From Thuidium tamariscinum (taxonomy: Eukaryota; Streptophyta; Bryopsida; Hypnales; Thuidiaceae), in the NCBI GenBank assembly GCA_947034885.2, contig OX344749.2:33351182-33415181 (forward strand): DNA of 64,000 bases, written 5' to 3'. This document shows positions 33,567 through 46,200 of this stretch, one piece after another. A program made the translations under genes and the position numbers. The first letter of the stretch is position 1. Each line of letters opens with the position of its first letter. Under the pieces are notes generated by a model that was not told the origin of the DNA, did no database searches, and saw only the letters and a list, made by a program, of their open reading frames with translations.

Positions 33567-35300
33567 CACTACACATTTTAGGAGGTGATTTCTTTTTGAT
33601 GACCATTGATGACCAATGCATGTCAACTTCAAAAAATTGTAACTAATTCCACAAAGGTCCAAAACATATGAAATAACTTGGGTTAGATGCCAATTACATT
33701 TATTTTTCTTTGGAAATTTATCAAAATTGTTTCAAGGAGCTTAGCTTCTCTAAAAAGGTGATCAGGTTTTAAATGATTACTTTATAAGCCTCCTACCTTA
33801 GCTATGGTAGGAGGCTCAAAAAGCAATTGGTCATTTGCAATTGTCCCTATGGAAGGCAAAAAAACAATGTGTAGAAGTTCTTAAATGAAGCAATGTTTGT
33901 GTGGTCAAAGGATGTGGGTTCCCTATTCTTGGTTTTTGGCTCCATGCCCTAAACCAAGAATTACAAGGTGACTACTAGTGATTCAATGACTGGTTCTTAC
34001 TTCCATTGTTGGTGAAAATAACCTTCTCAAAAATAATAAATTCTCTAATAGTTGTGGCTCCATGCTGAGACGATGTGCTTCCACATGCGCAATTTCCATC
34101 TAACATGGGGACTACTCTACATTGTTTTTTTAAACAAATGAAATGGAAGACTACTCCAATTTTGATTTCATGAAGACACCGTTCAGACTTTTATGTACAC
34201 TGTGCACTTCTACCTTGGTTACTTCTTGGACTTACTTGCTCTATTAAAAGCCATGTTGCAGCTAAGAATTTTTGCAACCTATAAGCAATAATAGATACCT
34301 ATGCATTTTTACTTCATTAAATTATAGTTTATTCATTATGGCTCAGAAGATTCTAATTCTACTTACATTAGAATTGCTCTTCACTTCTCTGTCCACTGAA
34401 ATCAAGAAAACCCCATTAAGAATTGATTGCATTTAGGGAGAGCTAAATTCCTTGAAACCATCTTCATTAAATTTTGGAGAATGAAAAATGAAATTGGAAT
34501 TCAACCCAAGTTTGTTTCATATTTTTGCACCTTTTTGGAATTAATTATGAATTTTTTAAGCTAAAATGCGGTAGTCACTAAAAGTGACTTCTTCTTGAAA
34601 TGTATAGTACCAAGCAACTTTCAATCGTCCACCTCATTCTGCCATTGAAAAGAATTTTGTATAATATATAATAAGACTAATATTTTTGTCTTGCATATTC
34701 CATTCTTATACAATTTCATACATACCAAATTTGAATTTCAGAAAAATAGAAGTCTAATTTTGGTGAAGTATTTCACATACATGATAATTCATAAAAAAAC
34801 ATTGATAATGAATTTTTTGAATTTGATTGTGGCAATATGTAGGAAACATCCACGTGCACATCTTTTCTTTCAAGAAGCACCTCCAAAAAGTTTTTGAATT
34901 TCTTCAAAAAAGTTTCAAAAGTTCAAATGACAATGTCCAAATTTTGGAAAATTGATGTTTCTTTATTGTAACTAAATTTTGTCAAAACAAGTGTAAAATA
35001 ATGATCAAATGTACAAAATTATTGACAATGTAAAGGTCAAATAGCAAAATCTAATTACAATGAAAAGATATCTATTTTTCAAAATTTGGAGAATATACAT
35101 TTTAGGAGGTGGGCAATTTTAGAACCCTATGCCATCTCAACTTCAAAACTTCATAACTAATTCCACTAATCTCAAAAAAAAAATTGAAACTACTTGAATT
35201 AGATGCGAATTCCACTTGTCTTTCAAAGAAAATTTACTAAAAATAATCTCAAGAAAATTCACCTCTCCAAAATTCAGTTTCCAGTCTATAAATGGTCAAT
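33567..35300. other. AT-rich intergenic DNA
   Basis: Contains a short hairpin at 33787-33816 (GCCTCCTACC…GGTAGGAGGC). Two related phrases occur near 33570 and 35100 (ACATTTTAGGAGGTG followed by CATCTCAACTTC-like text), probably old repeat copies. No gene. Confidence 0.4.
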
Positions 35301-35304
35301 TTAA

Positions 35305-35525
35305 CCCTGAAGCGCGCCGACGTCCATATTCTGGAAAATGAACAGAGGGCTTTAAGGTCCTATTTCACCCAATTAACCTCTCATTTGTCAAATGTAATAC
35401 TTGAATCTAGAAAAGACAATCTTCTTTAATGATCAAATTCATTAAATTCTCGAAAATGATATATATGTACAAAGCTATAAGCAAAAATGTGCAAAAATTC
35501 AAAAAAGGATTGGGACGCTTAAGGG
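35305..35525. mobile_element. TTAA-flanked MITE with CCCT ends, 221 bp
   Basis: TTAA at 35301-35304 and 35526-35529. Left end CCCTGAAGCG and inverted right end CCCTTAAGCG differ at one of ten positions. Same flank and terminal type as 17025-17991 and 58007-58653. Non-coding. It sits about 310 bp upstream of the TANGO2 start. Confidence 0.55.
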
Positions 35526-35838
35526 TTAAGGACCTCCTACCTTACCCACCATCGAGATTACGGGGACAGTCAGTGGTTGAGGCACCCTGCGGCAGCGGCG
35601 GCAGAAGGCGGCCGTCACCGGTTGGACCCTCCTGAGCTTCCTGTGCTGATGCATCCTCAGAAGTCAGAACTGAACAAGCAATCCACCTGCGCCCGCCATT
35701 GAAAGTGGTCAAGCCGTCGAGACATTGTGAGCTTTTGCATATTTCTCTTCTTTTCCTCTTGTTGTGAAGTTTTGCGATCTCAATCTTGCTCTATTGAATT
35801 AGAAGTGGTTGCGTCGGAGAAGAGCTTAGTCTGGAAGG

Positions 35839-37561
35839 ATGTGTATTGCATTCTGGTTGCTGGAAGCTCACTCCGAGTACAAGCTGCTGTTGGCGCTCAA
35901 CCGAGACGAGTTCCACTCGCGCCCCACGCTACCTGTTCATCGATGGAATGACCAGGTAACGTGAATGCATTTCTCTTTCTACACCTCCATCGTTTAGTCT
36001 TTACAGTATTTTCGTTGCTTTCATTTCAAGCAATTTTCTCGTACTTGATTGTAAAATTTTGAATCAAGAATAAGCCAGATTTTAGGTTTACGACCATGTC
36101 AGTTATGTGAAGATGAGCATCGCAATCGTTTTTATCGCCACACCGGAGACACTGATGTCGTGATAAGGAGTTTTGAATTGACAAGGAAAAATTCGTTCAG
36201 AGGAAAGTTGTTGCTGTTTTTTTAACCCTAGAACGAGAGTCTGTACTCCTGACTTCCGATGACACGTTCGAATTCAAATGCAGCCGCATATCATCGGTGG
36301 GCGGGATGGAAAGGAGGGTGGCACATGGTTGGCAATCTCTGAGTCCGGGCGTCTTGCATTTATAACAAATTATCGCGAGCCTGGGAAAGAGAAATCGGGA
36401 GCGTTAAGCAGGGGACGGCTTCCCACGCTCTTTTTAGAGAGCTCTCTGTCGCCCACGGACTATCTGGAGGGAGTGTCTGCTCGAGCTGATGATTACAATG
36501 GGTTTAACCTAATTGTAGCCGATACCAACACTGGAGAGATGGCTTACCTGTCCAATCGGCCCCGTGGGCAGCCCATTGTAGTCAAACAGGTTAGATACTT
36601 GAATAAAATCACCCCTTTTCTCTCTCTCTTGAATTAGAATTCTGGACTCGGCTTGCATATTATTCTTGAGTAGTGTGGCGCTTGTTCCTTTTCCACTTTA
36701 GCCCTGAAGACAAATTGATCACTTAGCAATGAGAGAGCTATCAATGTCAACATCATGTGTCCCGAAGACCGCAACTTAGAACCTTGATGGCTCATGAATC
36801 AGGAAAGTTGCTTTCAAAGGTTGAACTTAACATATTAGTGGAATCGTGTCTAAGAAAGAAAATGTCAGACGATCTTTGAATCTTGAATAGCAGATGGGCC
36901 CAAGGTTTGAGTTGCAGATTTAAAGCATGAGATGTAGGTCTCTGCTGCGTTCAAACCATAACCCTAAACCTAGCAGAATTAGGACAAAAGTGAACGTATC
37001 ACTATGTACCTTCCGTTGGCTGAAAATCTATTTGAGATTGCAAGAGAATAGTTCCCAGCATTCTGGTTGCATTCTAAGACGAGCCTTGCGGATGAATTGG
37101 AGTCCTTGCAGGTTTCTCCAGGCCTCCACTGTCTGAGCAACGCCAACCTGGACTCCCCGTGGCCCAAAGCACTTCGGGGTATAGAAAAGATTGAGGCGCT
37201 GTTGTCTCAATTTCCTGACCAGGTAATACCGGAGGATCGTTTGATTGCTGAAGTACTTACTGACTCAACAAGAGCTCCGGTTTCATCTCTACCAAAGACA
37301 GGCTTGTCTGAAGCAGAGGAGCACAAAGTAAGCCCGATTTTTGTTTATAAAGAGAATCCGCCTTACGGTACTCGGAGCATGGCAGTTATAGCAGTGCTAA
37401 AAAATGGGCAAACAACTTTTTACGAAAAGTATTTGGAGGATGGAGTTTGGAAGCATCATAATCTCTCTTTCTCCTCTACTACTACAGTGGAAAATATGAG
37501 ACCCGAAGGACAGGTTCACCTTATTTCTTCGAATGGAACTCCAAGGTGGGGCCAACTTTAA
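35839..37561 (+). CDS. TANGO2: TANGO2/NRDE-family protein
   Basis: Three exons give 290 residues: 35839-35955, 36284-36589 and 37112-37561, with GT-AG introns of 328 and 522 bp, all phase 0. The N-terminus MCIAFW with Cys2, followed by NRDEFHSRP at residues 21-29, is the family hallmark (N-R-D-E gave the family its name). Then come GGRDGKEGGTWLAIS, GRLAFITNYR and, in exon 3, GLHCLSNANLDSPWPK and YGTRSMAVIAV, all typical positions. The length fits (human TANGO2 is about 276). TANGO2 was named for Golgi organisation; later work links it to heme trafficking and to lipid/CoA balance. The N-terminal Cys resembles an Ntn-hydrolase nucleophile, but catalysis is unproven. The start is fixed because Cys must follow Met. 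Confidence 0.93.
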
Positions 37562-38560
37562 TTTGGTCCAAACGACATTGTAATGTACGTTCCTTAGTGG
37601 AAGAGGACAAATCGTTCTCTAGAGTGATGACGGTATCCATGTGAATATTTAAGTGAACCAATAGAATGGACTGGGCTTATTCTAAGCATCCATTGCAGAT
37701 TGGCCAATGTCTGAATGCTCATAGCCTTGAGAAAGGCGCTACCCTACCAGCCTTTGTTGGTAGACTGTTGTTTAACAAACCGACAACCTGGGAGTAACTG
37801 AAAAGGTGACAATCGCTTTGCACGAGTCCAATTACTTGAGCTCTGAAGTACTACTGTATCAATTTTGTTTGTAATTAGGTACTATCTCGGGAGGATTTGT
37901 AAATTTTCTTGAAATGTTTACCGGTGGCGCTTTTGAAAGTTGCATCAGTAAGAACTTGTGCTATACGGAGTATTAAATACACAGTATACTGTGGAGCACA
38001 CTAATTGCAAGAGGCCTACATTGTAATGTGTCCATTTTGACCATTTTGGAATTTGTGAAGTAGTTTACAAATTTCTGGGACATAACAGTTGAGGCCATAT
38101 TATTTTTTCACCCATTGTTATCTTTACTCAAAAGGAAAGAACTAAAGTGAAGAACAAAAGATGAAAAGTGCTAAAAGTCATGACATTCATATTATGCTTT
38201 TTGAAACAAAAACCTCACATAAAGTAATTAAATACCCTCAGTAGGAAACCTCATGGAGTAACTAAAAAGTATAACTAGAACTTGAGTCAATGATGAAGGG
38301 TTCATCATTAACAAAGTTGCAAACAAAATCCTAATTGAAAATTGTTCAATTTCTCCATCATCTAGGTATGGTTCCATTTTACAAAAGGAAGATTTGAGTT
38401 GGGATTGGTAGGATTTGTTTATAGGTAATATCTAGCAATGTCTTGTTCTTCATCACCATGAAACTCAATCACATCACAATTCCATATTGAAAATGTTGTA
38501 GAAGAGTAGCTTTGTATTTGATTGATTGATACCACTTGAGACCATCACAAGATCATCTAT
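37562..38560. other. Convergent intergenic region between TANGO2 and YUCCA
   Basis: The two genes face each other, so this 1-kb stretch holds both 3' ends. It becomes AT-rich after about 37900. No repeat with clear ends and no open frame of note. Confidence 0.45.
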
Positions 38561-41500
38561 CTATGGCAATATTTGTACATCAGGATTGATGCGAGTTTCA
38601 ACTTTGGCAATGTCATTTGCCACACGTATGGCATCATGGGCACATCCAAATATGCCCGTTTTACCAAAACCAACCCCATACAAGCCACGCGGACCCTTCC
38701 ATCCATGAGGAAAAGCCTTAAAGGGGAACCCATCTCCTCTAAACATGCCTCCATCTTCCTGCACATTGGGGAAAACGCACAATGAGCATCACATGCTAAA
38801 TCATTTACTTCTATTCCACAGTAAATGATTTTAGAAGTAAAATTAGATATGTTGTACAAATTCTCTGTCAACACTGTGCCAAGGTCAACCTACTGATTCA
38901 TGAGAACACCACCCTGTAAGCTTAGTCTCAATGATCAAGTGGAGGCCTTCCAATGAGACTCATGGAAAGGTTTTTGTATGATCACTTTGGTCACCGCCAG
39001 GGAGACTCTCCTCACCTGAGTCTCAATTAGAAGTATTGTTTTTACAAAATTGTCCAAAAGCTCCCCAAAATATATAATATCATGTTATTCAACAGTCATA
39101 TAATAAATGTAAATATTTTATTGAATCTCTTTAGTACAGTTTGATACGCCTGTGCTGCAGATTGGTTTTCAATCATTGCTCATTCCAACAAACTCACTGT
39201 GTATATTTGCTTGTTCAATTAGTCTTTTTTGAGGGACCCTATCATGAAATTATCTAAACATTCAAAATTAATGTGTTGCTCTTCTTCTAGTACAGGTATA
39301 CCTTGAGCCAGTTGCCAACAGAGCTGACGTAACCTGTGGCCATGACGATGGCGTCGAAATTCTCTTCAACTCCATTCACAAATATGGCCCCAGTTTTGGT
39401 TAGTTGATCAATTGCTGGCACCACCTGAATTCATCAATCACACCTGAAAAAAATGAATTTCCAAGCACAATACAAACTTTGCATATCTATGGTGTAACCT
39501 ATTTCTTTCAGAATCTGTTAAAACTCCATAATGAGAAGCTTATATACAATATGCCACTCATATTTCCTTTAAATTCCACAGAATTGTCTTTCTGCAGGGT
39601 GTGTTTTCCCTCAAAAACAAGTAGAGAAACCCTCCCTCTGGCTTAAGCTTGCAAGGATTTAGGTTCTTTCCCAATGTTATCTAAAAGCTCTTCAACAAGT
39701 CTAATTTAAATGAAAAGTTCTTGCGGTTCAGAAGCACTGAATTTCAGAACGGATTAATTACCTTGATGTCTCCGCTCTTCACTTTCGCCACCGTGCCCAG
39801 ATCCAGCACAGGTGTGCGCCCCGTCCTGGCCTTCATTTGCAAGGGGCCTTCCTTGGGTCGGACCAGACCATACTTATCGGTGCTGCCAAGCGTGAGCCAC
39901 GAGAAGAAAACCACGCACTTGTCCACAAACCGCTCGGGAAACACTTTGAGCAGCATCAAAATGACTTGGAATGTGGAAATGTTGAGCCCGAACAAGTCTC
40001 GAGGCATCACGTGAAACTGCACATTCATACAACCGTCGCATTTATTTGGTCAAATTGGCAGAAATTCACACCAAAACATTCCTAAGCACGTCAAAAGATT
40101 CCCCAGAACAAAGGCAGACCTAGAGTCGAAACACTTCATTTAAAACTAGCAGTTATGCAACTTGCTAAAAGTCTTCACCTTAAACACGCAACTATGGATC
40201 ATCGAGAAGCAACATCATGTAGCTCCAGCTCGCTTCTGCATTAAGATTTTAACTTTCTATTACTCAAACTTCCTCACAGGACAGGACAGGACAGTAGCTT
40301 TTGACAATGCAATGCCCCCTCCCCTTGTCTGTCCAGAGCCAACAAAAAGAAAACCAACAAGCTACAGCTGGCCCTCCTACACTCAATAATGCTACCAATA
40401 TCGACACTTTTCCACCAGAAAGCTTAAATCTGTCCAAATTCTAGGTTGAGCACTTTAAATATGAAAGAATTGGATCAAATGAATTCACGAATTCGGCCAG
40501 TATTTATTAATCCATTGAGAGTATAATTATTATGCTCAGATTGAATGTCAAGAGTTGGCCAATTCACAAATTATTCGATTATTATAATCTACAAATTAAT
40601 TGTGCGAAATGCTACAGTTAGTGGATTGAACTTACAATACAGAACACCCAGTCACAGAGGCCACTAGAAAAAGTCGGCTTGATCTAGAGGTTGACATAGT
40701 ATACAGAATGTTTTGTGTGGACTAGAAAAGCTAGATCCAGTTTTCACTGTAGCATTAGAAACTCAATGCACATGAATCGGTGTGTTTTTAGAAGGAGCGG
40801 AAGCGGAGGCACTGAGCAGACTGCAAGCGAGCAGAGAATTCAACTATGCACATGAATTGGACGAGATGCTACTGATAGTGATGGAATTTGCACAACACAG
40901 CACCTACGTATCCCAGTAGACAAGTCGGATGGCTAGCTAGTGGTTGCTACAGACTGTTTTGTTCGCATTCGGAAGGATGCATGCATCTTTCCCTGTGGAA
41001 TTCGGAATTCAATGATGCGCATGAATTGGACGAGATGCGACTGTTAGTGGCTGGAATTTGCACAACACAGCACAACCCATCGCCGACGTATCCTCTTAGG
41101 AAAAGTCAGTTTTAGTGGTTGACATAGTAAACAGAATGTTTTGTTCGCAATAGAAAAGCTAGATGCATCTTTCACTGTAGTAATCGAAATTAATCTATCC
41201 ATGCACATGAATTGTATATTATAAGCAAGGCACTGACCAGACTGCGAGCCGAGAGCCAGGGTCGAGCTCCGAAGTTGGCCAAGTCTAGCGCCACCTCCAT
41301 ACCCGTGTTCCCCGCTCCCACCACCAACACTTTCTGGTTCGCATACTTCTCTCCATTCCGATACTCCATGCCATGGCTCACCTTGCCACCGAATTTTGCG
41401 TCGCCGAACAACCTCGGCACGTAAGGGTCCGCATTCTCTCCCGTCGCCACCACCAAAGACCGCGACACGAACTCCACCACGTGCAAATCCTCAGGCTCAC

Positions 41501-41945
41501 CAATTCCACAATTCGTGTTCGGATTCTTCTTCTGCTTTGCTGTGATGATCCACAATCCTCTTTGGGTTGAAAACTCCGCGCTCGTCACGGTGGTGTTGCA
41601 CACGGGCTCAATGCCGAAGTGGAGACGGTAATGCTCCAAGTAGGAGATGAACTGATCGCGCGAAGGGTACTGAGGGTAAGAAGCGGGCATGGGGAGGAGA
41701 GGTAAGTTGCAGAAGTGCTTGGGAAGGTGCAAGTGGAGACGGTCGTAAGTGCGGTACTTCCACAGGGAAGCGATACAGTCCTCACGTTCTAGGATGAGAG
41801 ATGGAATGGAGGCGCGGGACAAGCACGCTGCGGTGGCGAGGCCGGAGGGTCCGGCGCCGATGATCAGCACGGGCAGAATATCCTTTTGACCACCGTCAAG
41901 CTTCATCGCTGCTGGAGAATCCGGCATGCGGGGCACTTCCTCCAA
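38561..41945 (-). CDS. YUC: YUCCA-type flavin-containing monooxygenase
   Basis: Four exons read on the minus strand: 41945-41238, 40016-39762, 39424-39302 and 38758-38561 (708, 255, 123 and 198 bp; all phase 0, GT-AG). The product is 427 residues, the usual YUCCA length. FAD-binding GAGPSG lies at 30-35, the FMO fingerprint F-x-G-x3-H-x3-Y at 186-195 and NADPH-binding GAGNTG at 210-215. Exon 3 carries [10 protein letters not shown]; exon 4 carries [28 protein letters not shown] enzymes convert indole-3-pyruvate to the auxin indole-3-acetic acid, the rate-limiting step, usually in the cytosol or at the ER. The start follows from the FAD motif's usual distance. Intron 1 (40017-41237) contains partial duplications of itself and of the exon 1 donor region. 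Confidence 0.93.
40686..41220 (-). repeat. Three diverged tandem copies inside YUCCA intron 1
   Basis: Copies lie at about 40686-40865, 40930-41035 and 41112-41220. They share ACATAGTAAACAGAATGTTTT, AAAAGCTAGATGCATCTTTC, GCACATGAATTGGACGAGATGC-like and GGAATTTGCACAACACAGCA phrases. The copy near 40808 also repeats the exon 1 donor edge (CACTGAGCAGACTGC against CACTGACCAGACTGC), but its GT has become CT. Confidence 0.6.
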
Positions 41946-44870
41946 TTGATGGATGGGAATTCAGTGGAATCGCAAAGCTTTCAGCATGGGCACTTGGATC
42001 AAAGTTGGTTCACAATCTTCAGCTAGTGCCACTGATCTGGATCAAACTCTACACAGCGACGACTCCGATTCTTTGCTACTAACTTAGATCGAGGCCTGCA
42101 CAGAAGCTGCAGAATGGGAGAAGATTTAGAGACTTGAAGAGCATTAAAACGCGAGCTAACACACACGTCTAATTTCGAGTTTCTTTTGTTGTGATCCAGA
42201 TGGTGAGTCTGGCTGTGTCGAATGTGTGGAAAGTAGTAAGCCACGCCTCAAGTGCCCACACAGGTGGAGGCCACACTTGCGCTTGTTCTTCATCATTTCC
42301 AGAAATTGCACGACATTGGAAAATAGGGACACACATGATTTACAGAATCAGTGTGATGAAACCAGTGTACGCCTGTCCGTCGTTCTGTCTAACGTCTAGC
42401 TAGCTGCAGATCTAAGCCACCATGTCTTGCTTGATCAAGCCGTCTAACTTAGTGACCCGGCCGGGTGAATGCGACATTTCGCTCAATTGACAAGTATTGT
42501 TGCACGAAGATGCCTAGCGACAATGATCGACTGAGTATATACCGTTGCTAGCTGGGTATACTTTGAGGAGGGAGATTGTATTGCCTTGGATTTGCACTCA
42601 TCATATGATCAATCTATCGCTAGATGCGTGCTGTACCCCACACTCGGCCGGCCATGTCGCGATCACTCCCTGACTAAGCGTCTAAGCCTTCAGGCGCTTG
42701 GATTAATTAGCTGCATCACTCACTGACTACGGCTTCCATGACGAATGACTTTGCCAGAGAAGGAAACTCGACAGTCGACACCTCCTCCGTGGGCCCTGTC
42801 GAAAACTTTGGGCTCCACTCAGTCGAGTCGCTCACAAGCTATAACGACCCATCGCCTGCAGAGAGAGATGGACGACGGAGCCCTCTTCTGCATGGGAGGA
42901 TACTTTGGAGGGATTTTATACCCGCATGTGCAAAATTAAATGGCAGATTTCAGGGGAGTTTGCAGTCCAATTTGCAGACTCTCGGTTCATTAGTGAAACC
43001 ATAATCCAAGGGGGAAATTACCACATGACTTGAGGGTCTTCGATTCTACTGAAATTAAACCTCGAGCGATCAAAGCTGTACCCATTCCTAGTTTTGAAAA
43101 TCTTGGCACTTGAACACGGCCATCCCAAAAAATAAATAAAAAGACCATTTTATCAAATATGACTCGTACACGTACGCCGACTTTTGCGAATTAATATGAC
43201 TATAGATACAAGTTCACTGAACTGAGATCAATTCCGCCTCGGATCGACATGCATTCAGTGAACTGTTGCAGTGAACTGTTGCAGACTTCCCGTTCCGTAC
43301 CTCTACTGGAGACATGATCTGTGGGAAATTACCCACCAGAAGCCCTGCACATGGCCTGAGGGTTTTTCCTTCCAAACTCCAGGTTTTAGGAGCTCGATCT
43401 GTGCACATCCCCATCGCTCCTACAATAAAACAAACCCTTTTAACAACTATTAATGACACCTCCACGTCATTTTCCACAGCACGAATAGGACTATTGATAA
43501 TTTGATACCGATTCCGTGAACTGATCGATACCCCATCCGTCATTCAGTGCATTTGATCTTAATTTCGATTAAATTAAGCGATTTGAATAATCCCTTCTGC
43601 GTATGGGCAGGGCCAGGCTTCGTAACAGTAAATTAAATGGGACAAGTCAAGCCCGGGTGCATGCCCCCTGGCCTAGCTAGCTAGCTTCGAATGCAGCCGA
43701 CTAGCTAGTGAGTGCCGAGCATGAGGAGGCGGACGGAGCTTTCCTTTTGATCGCGTCAAGGGCTAATTCTCTGGCCCCGCTAACTTAGCTACCGTAGCAC
43801 CCACATGGCGGACTCTTCTCCGCTCCGTTCCGTCCCGCCCTGGCCGGGCCGGGCCTGCGCTTCTTGCTTTCCGTCCGGCCTTCAAGGGGTACTACAGTAC
43901 TGCCGGCGTCGGGAACCGGGAAAGAACTAGCCTGGGAGCTCCCAGCTAGTCCATGACGGAATTCCAGGTACGTCAGTGGGGCAATCATTGCACCTTATCG
44001 ACGCAGACGCCCTTGACTGGAGAAACGAAAGAATGTTGGCAAGCGGAAGGGAAGAAGGGGAACACAAGGTACGGTCAGGCAGTGCAGTTGCCGGCTAGCT
44101 AGCGCAGTCTGGATCCAAGGCACTTTGAACCCTGAAAGCAACCAACGGCAGTTGAGGGGGGAAGCTTAAAAGGGGAATCAAAAATCTCCTTGAAGCCGGC
44201 GGTGTAATGGGTATCAATTGCTTCTTCACCACGGTTCAGTCTGTGAGGGCATGACACGGCATATAAAATTGATCAATGAACAATGCTTTGACTTTAGTGC
44301 CTAGAATTGGTGCTCAGCAAGCCTAGGTACTCACTTTTGGAGTGTGTCCAATAGCGGTTGAAACCATGCTCTCTTTTTTGCAATCCAAAGCTATTCGTGT
44401 GGTCAATGTGTAACAACAGATTTTGAAAGGCCAATCAAACTTGTGGCCATGGTTTTGGTTACGTATTGCAAAAAGAAAGATGGATTGAAACATTCCGAGA
44501 GAAGCCGAAAGCCATTGTTTGTCAAAGGTTCACTTGAAACCAAGCTCAAGGGGCTTGGCCTATGACAAATATTGTCTATTGAATATTGGGAAAAAGTTGA
44601 ACTTTTGAAAGGAAAATACATTGTTTTATAGGTGGAGAAACATTCTTTTGGCTTAGTGTTGCCTCAAAGTACTCCAAGATGTTGTTTGTTCTCTTCATAT
44701 AGTTAATTAAGGTTTATTCATTTAAAGGCTTCAAAGTAAGGTGGTGGTGAATATAGTTGAATGTATAAACAAGGTGAGGTAGAAATGAGAATTGTTCTTA
44801 TGTGAGCTTAGAAGTATGAGTCCATGGGCCTGAAAGACTATGCATCTATGGCAAATCTCGTTAAAATGGT
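41946..44870. other. Upstream region of YUCCA; no further gene recognised
   Basis: GC-balanced DNA with repeated CTAGCTAG motifs (for example 43670-43690) up to about 44250, then AT-rich. It probably contains the YUCCA promoter and 5' leader. Open frames at 42738-43004 and 43785-43988 have no recognisable domain. No TATA box could be assigned with confidence. Confidence 0.4.
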
Positions 44871-46200
44871 AGTATTCCATTATTTTGACAGTTTTGACAA
44901 TTTAGACTATGCGGTCTGAAATCTAAAATTGTCATAGACTTTGCAATCTACATGAATTGTAGATGTTTGAAATCTATACCAGTCCAAGAGATTTCAAACC
45001 TGACATCTAAATGAGTCATAGATTTTGGAAATCTACACACGGGTGAATGCAAGAAACACTTGTACTATTTGTTGCGTTTCGTCACATCCTAGTTTTTGTT
45101 TTTGTTTTTAGTCATAACTTTTGTGTTTTAGCTCTAAATGACTCAAAATTTATAGGAAAGCTACTCATAGCTATTATGTATCTATAATGAATTTTGAAGA
45201 TTTTTCAAAAATAATTTATTATTTTTAAATTGCCCCGAAAATTTCTCACAGTACTCAATTTAGGGGTTTTTAGCCCCCTATATCTCCAAAAAACGAATTT
45301 TGATCTATAATTTGGAGAGCATGGTTTCTTAGTAAACTTATACCTACTGTCAAAAGGAATTCTAAACATACTTATTTTTAGGTGTTGTAGAAGTCCACAA
45401 AGAGAGCTTCATTTTGCATTTTTTCCCAAAGTTATAAAACATTATTTTGGTGAGTTTTTTGGTCAAATCTCATCACCAAAAAGGTTTCTTAAGTTTTGTT
45501 TTTTTATGCATTTTTCAAAAAAATAATCCTATTTTTAACAAATTAAAATGTCACAAGTTGTATTTTCTTCACCGGAACTTTGAACATAGAATTCCGGTGA
45601 AGAAAATACAACTTGTGACATTTTAATTTGTTAAAAATAGGATTATTTTTTTGAAAAATGCATAAAAAAACAAAACTTAAGAAACCTTTTTGGTGATGAG
45701 ATTTGACCAAAAAACTCACCAAAATAATGTTTTATAACTTTGGGAAAAAATGCAAAATGAAGCTCTCTTTGTGGACTTCTACAACACCTAAAAATAAGTA
45801 TGTTTAGAATTCCTTTTGACAATAGGTATAAGTTTACTAAGAAACCATGCTCTCTAAATTTTAGATCAAAATTCGTTTTTTTGGAGATATAGGGGGCTAA
45901 AAACCCCTAAATTGAGTACTGTGAGAAATTTTCGGGGCAATTTAAAAATAATAAATTATTTTTGAAAAATCTTCAAAATTCATTATAGATACATAATAGC
46001 TATGAGTATCTTTCCTATAAATTTTGAGTCATTTAGAGCTAAAACACAAAAGTTATGGCTAAAATAAAAATAAGAAACTAGGGTGTGACAAAAGGCTTTA
46101 AGTGTTTCTTGCATTCACCCATACATCCTAGATGTTTGAAATCTATACTAGTCGTGAATGTTAGTGTTCAGTTTAGACCACACAGTCTAAAAAATGGTAT
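44870..46200. mobile_element. Outer element interrupted by a palindromic GGGTG-family element
   Basis: The left part (TTTAGACTATGCGGTCTGAAATCT, near 44900) and the right part (GTTTAGACCACACAGTCTAAAAAATGG, near 46170) are inverted versions of each other and flank repeated TAGATGTTTGAAATCTA phrases. The same wording occurs at 18230-18570. The palindromic element at 45041-46120 lies between the two halves, so it inserted into an older element. Confidence 0.5.
45041..46120. mobile_element. 1.08-kb near-perfect palindrome of the GGGTG family
   Basis: The left arm begins GGGTGAATGCAAGAAACAC at 45041. The whole arm of about 540 bp is repeated inverted, ending GTGTTTCTTGCATTCACCC at 46120. The centre at about 45581 (TCACCGGAA…TTCCGGTGA) leaves a loop of about 15 bases. 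Only a handful of mismatches are visible, mainly near the outer T-rich segment. Flanks ACAC (45037-45040) and ATAC (46121-46124) fit a 4-bp duplication with one change. Other members of the family are not palindromic beyond their termini. Confidence 0.8.
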
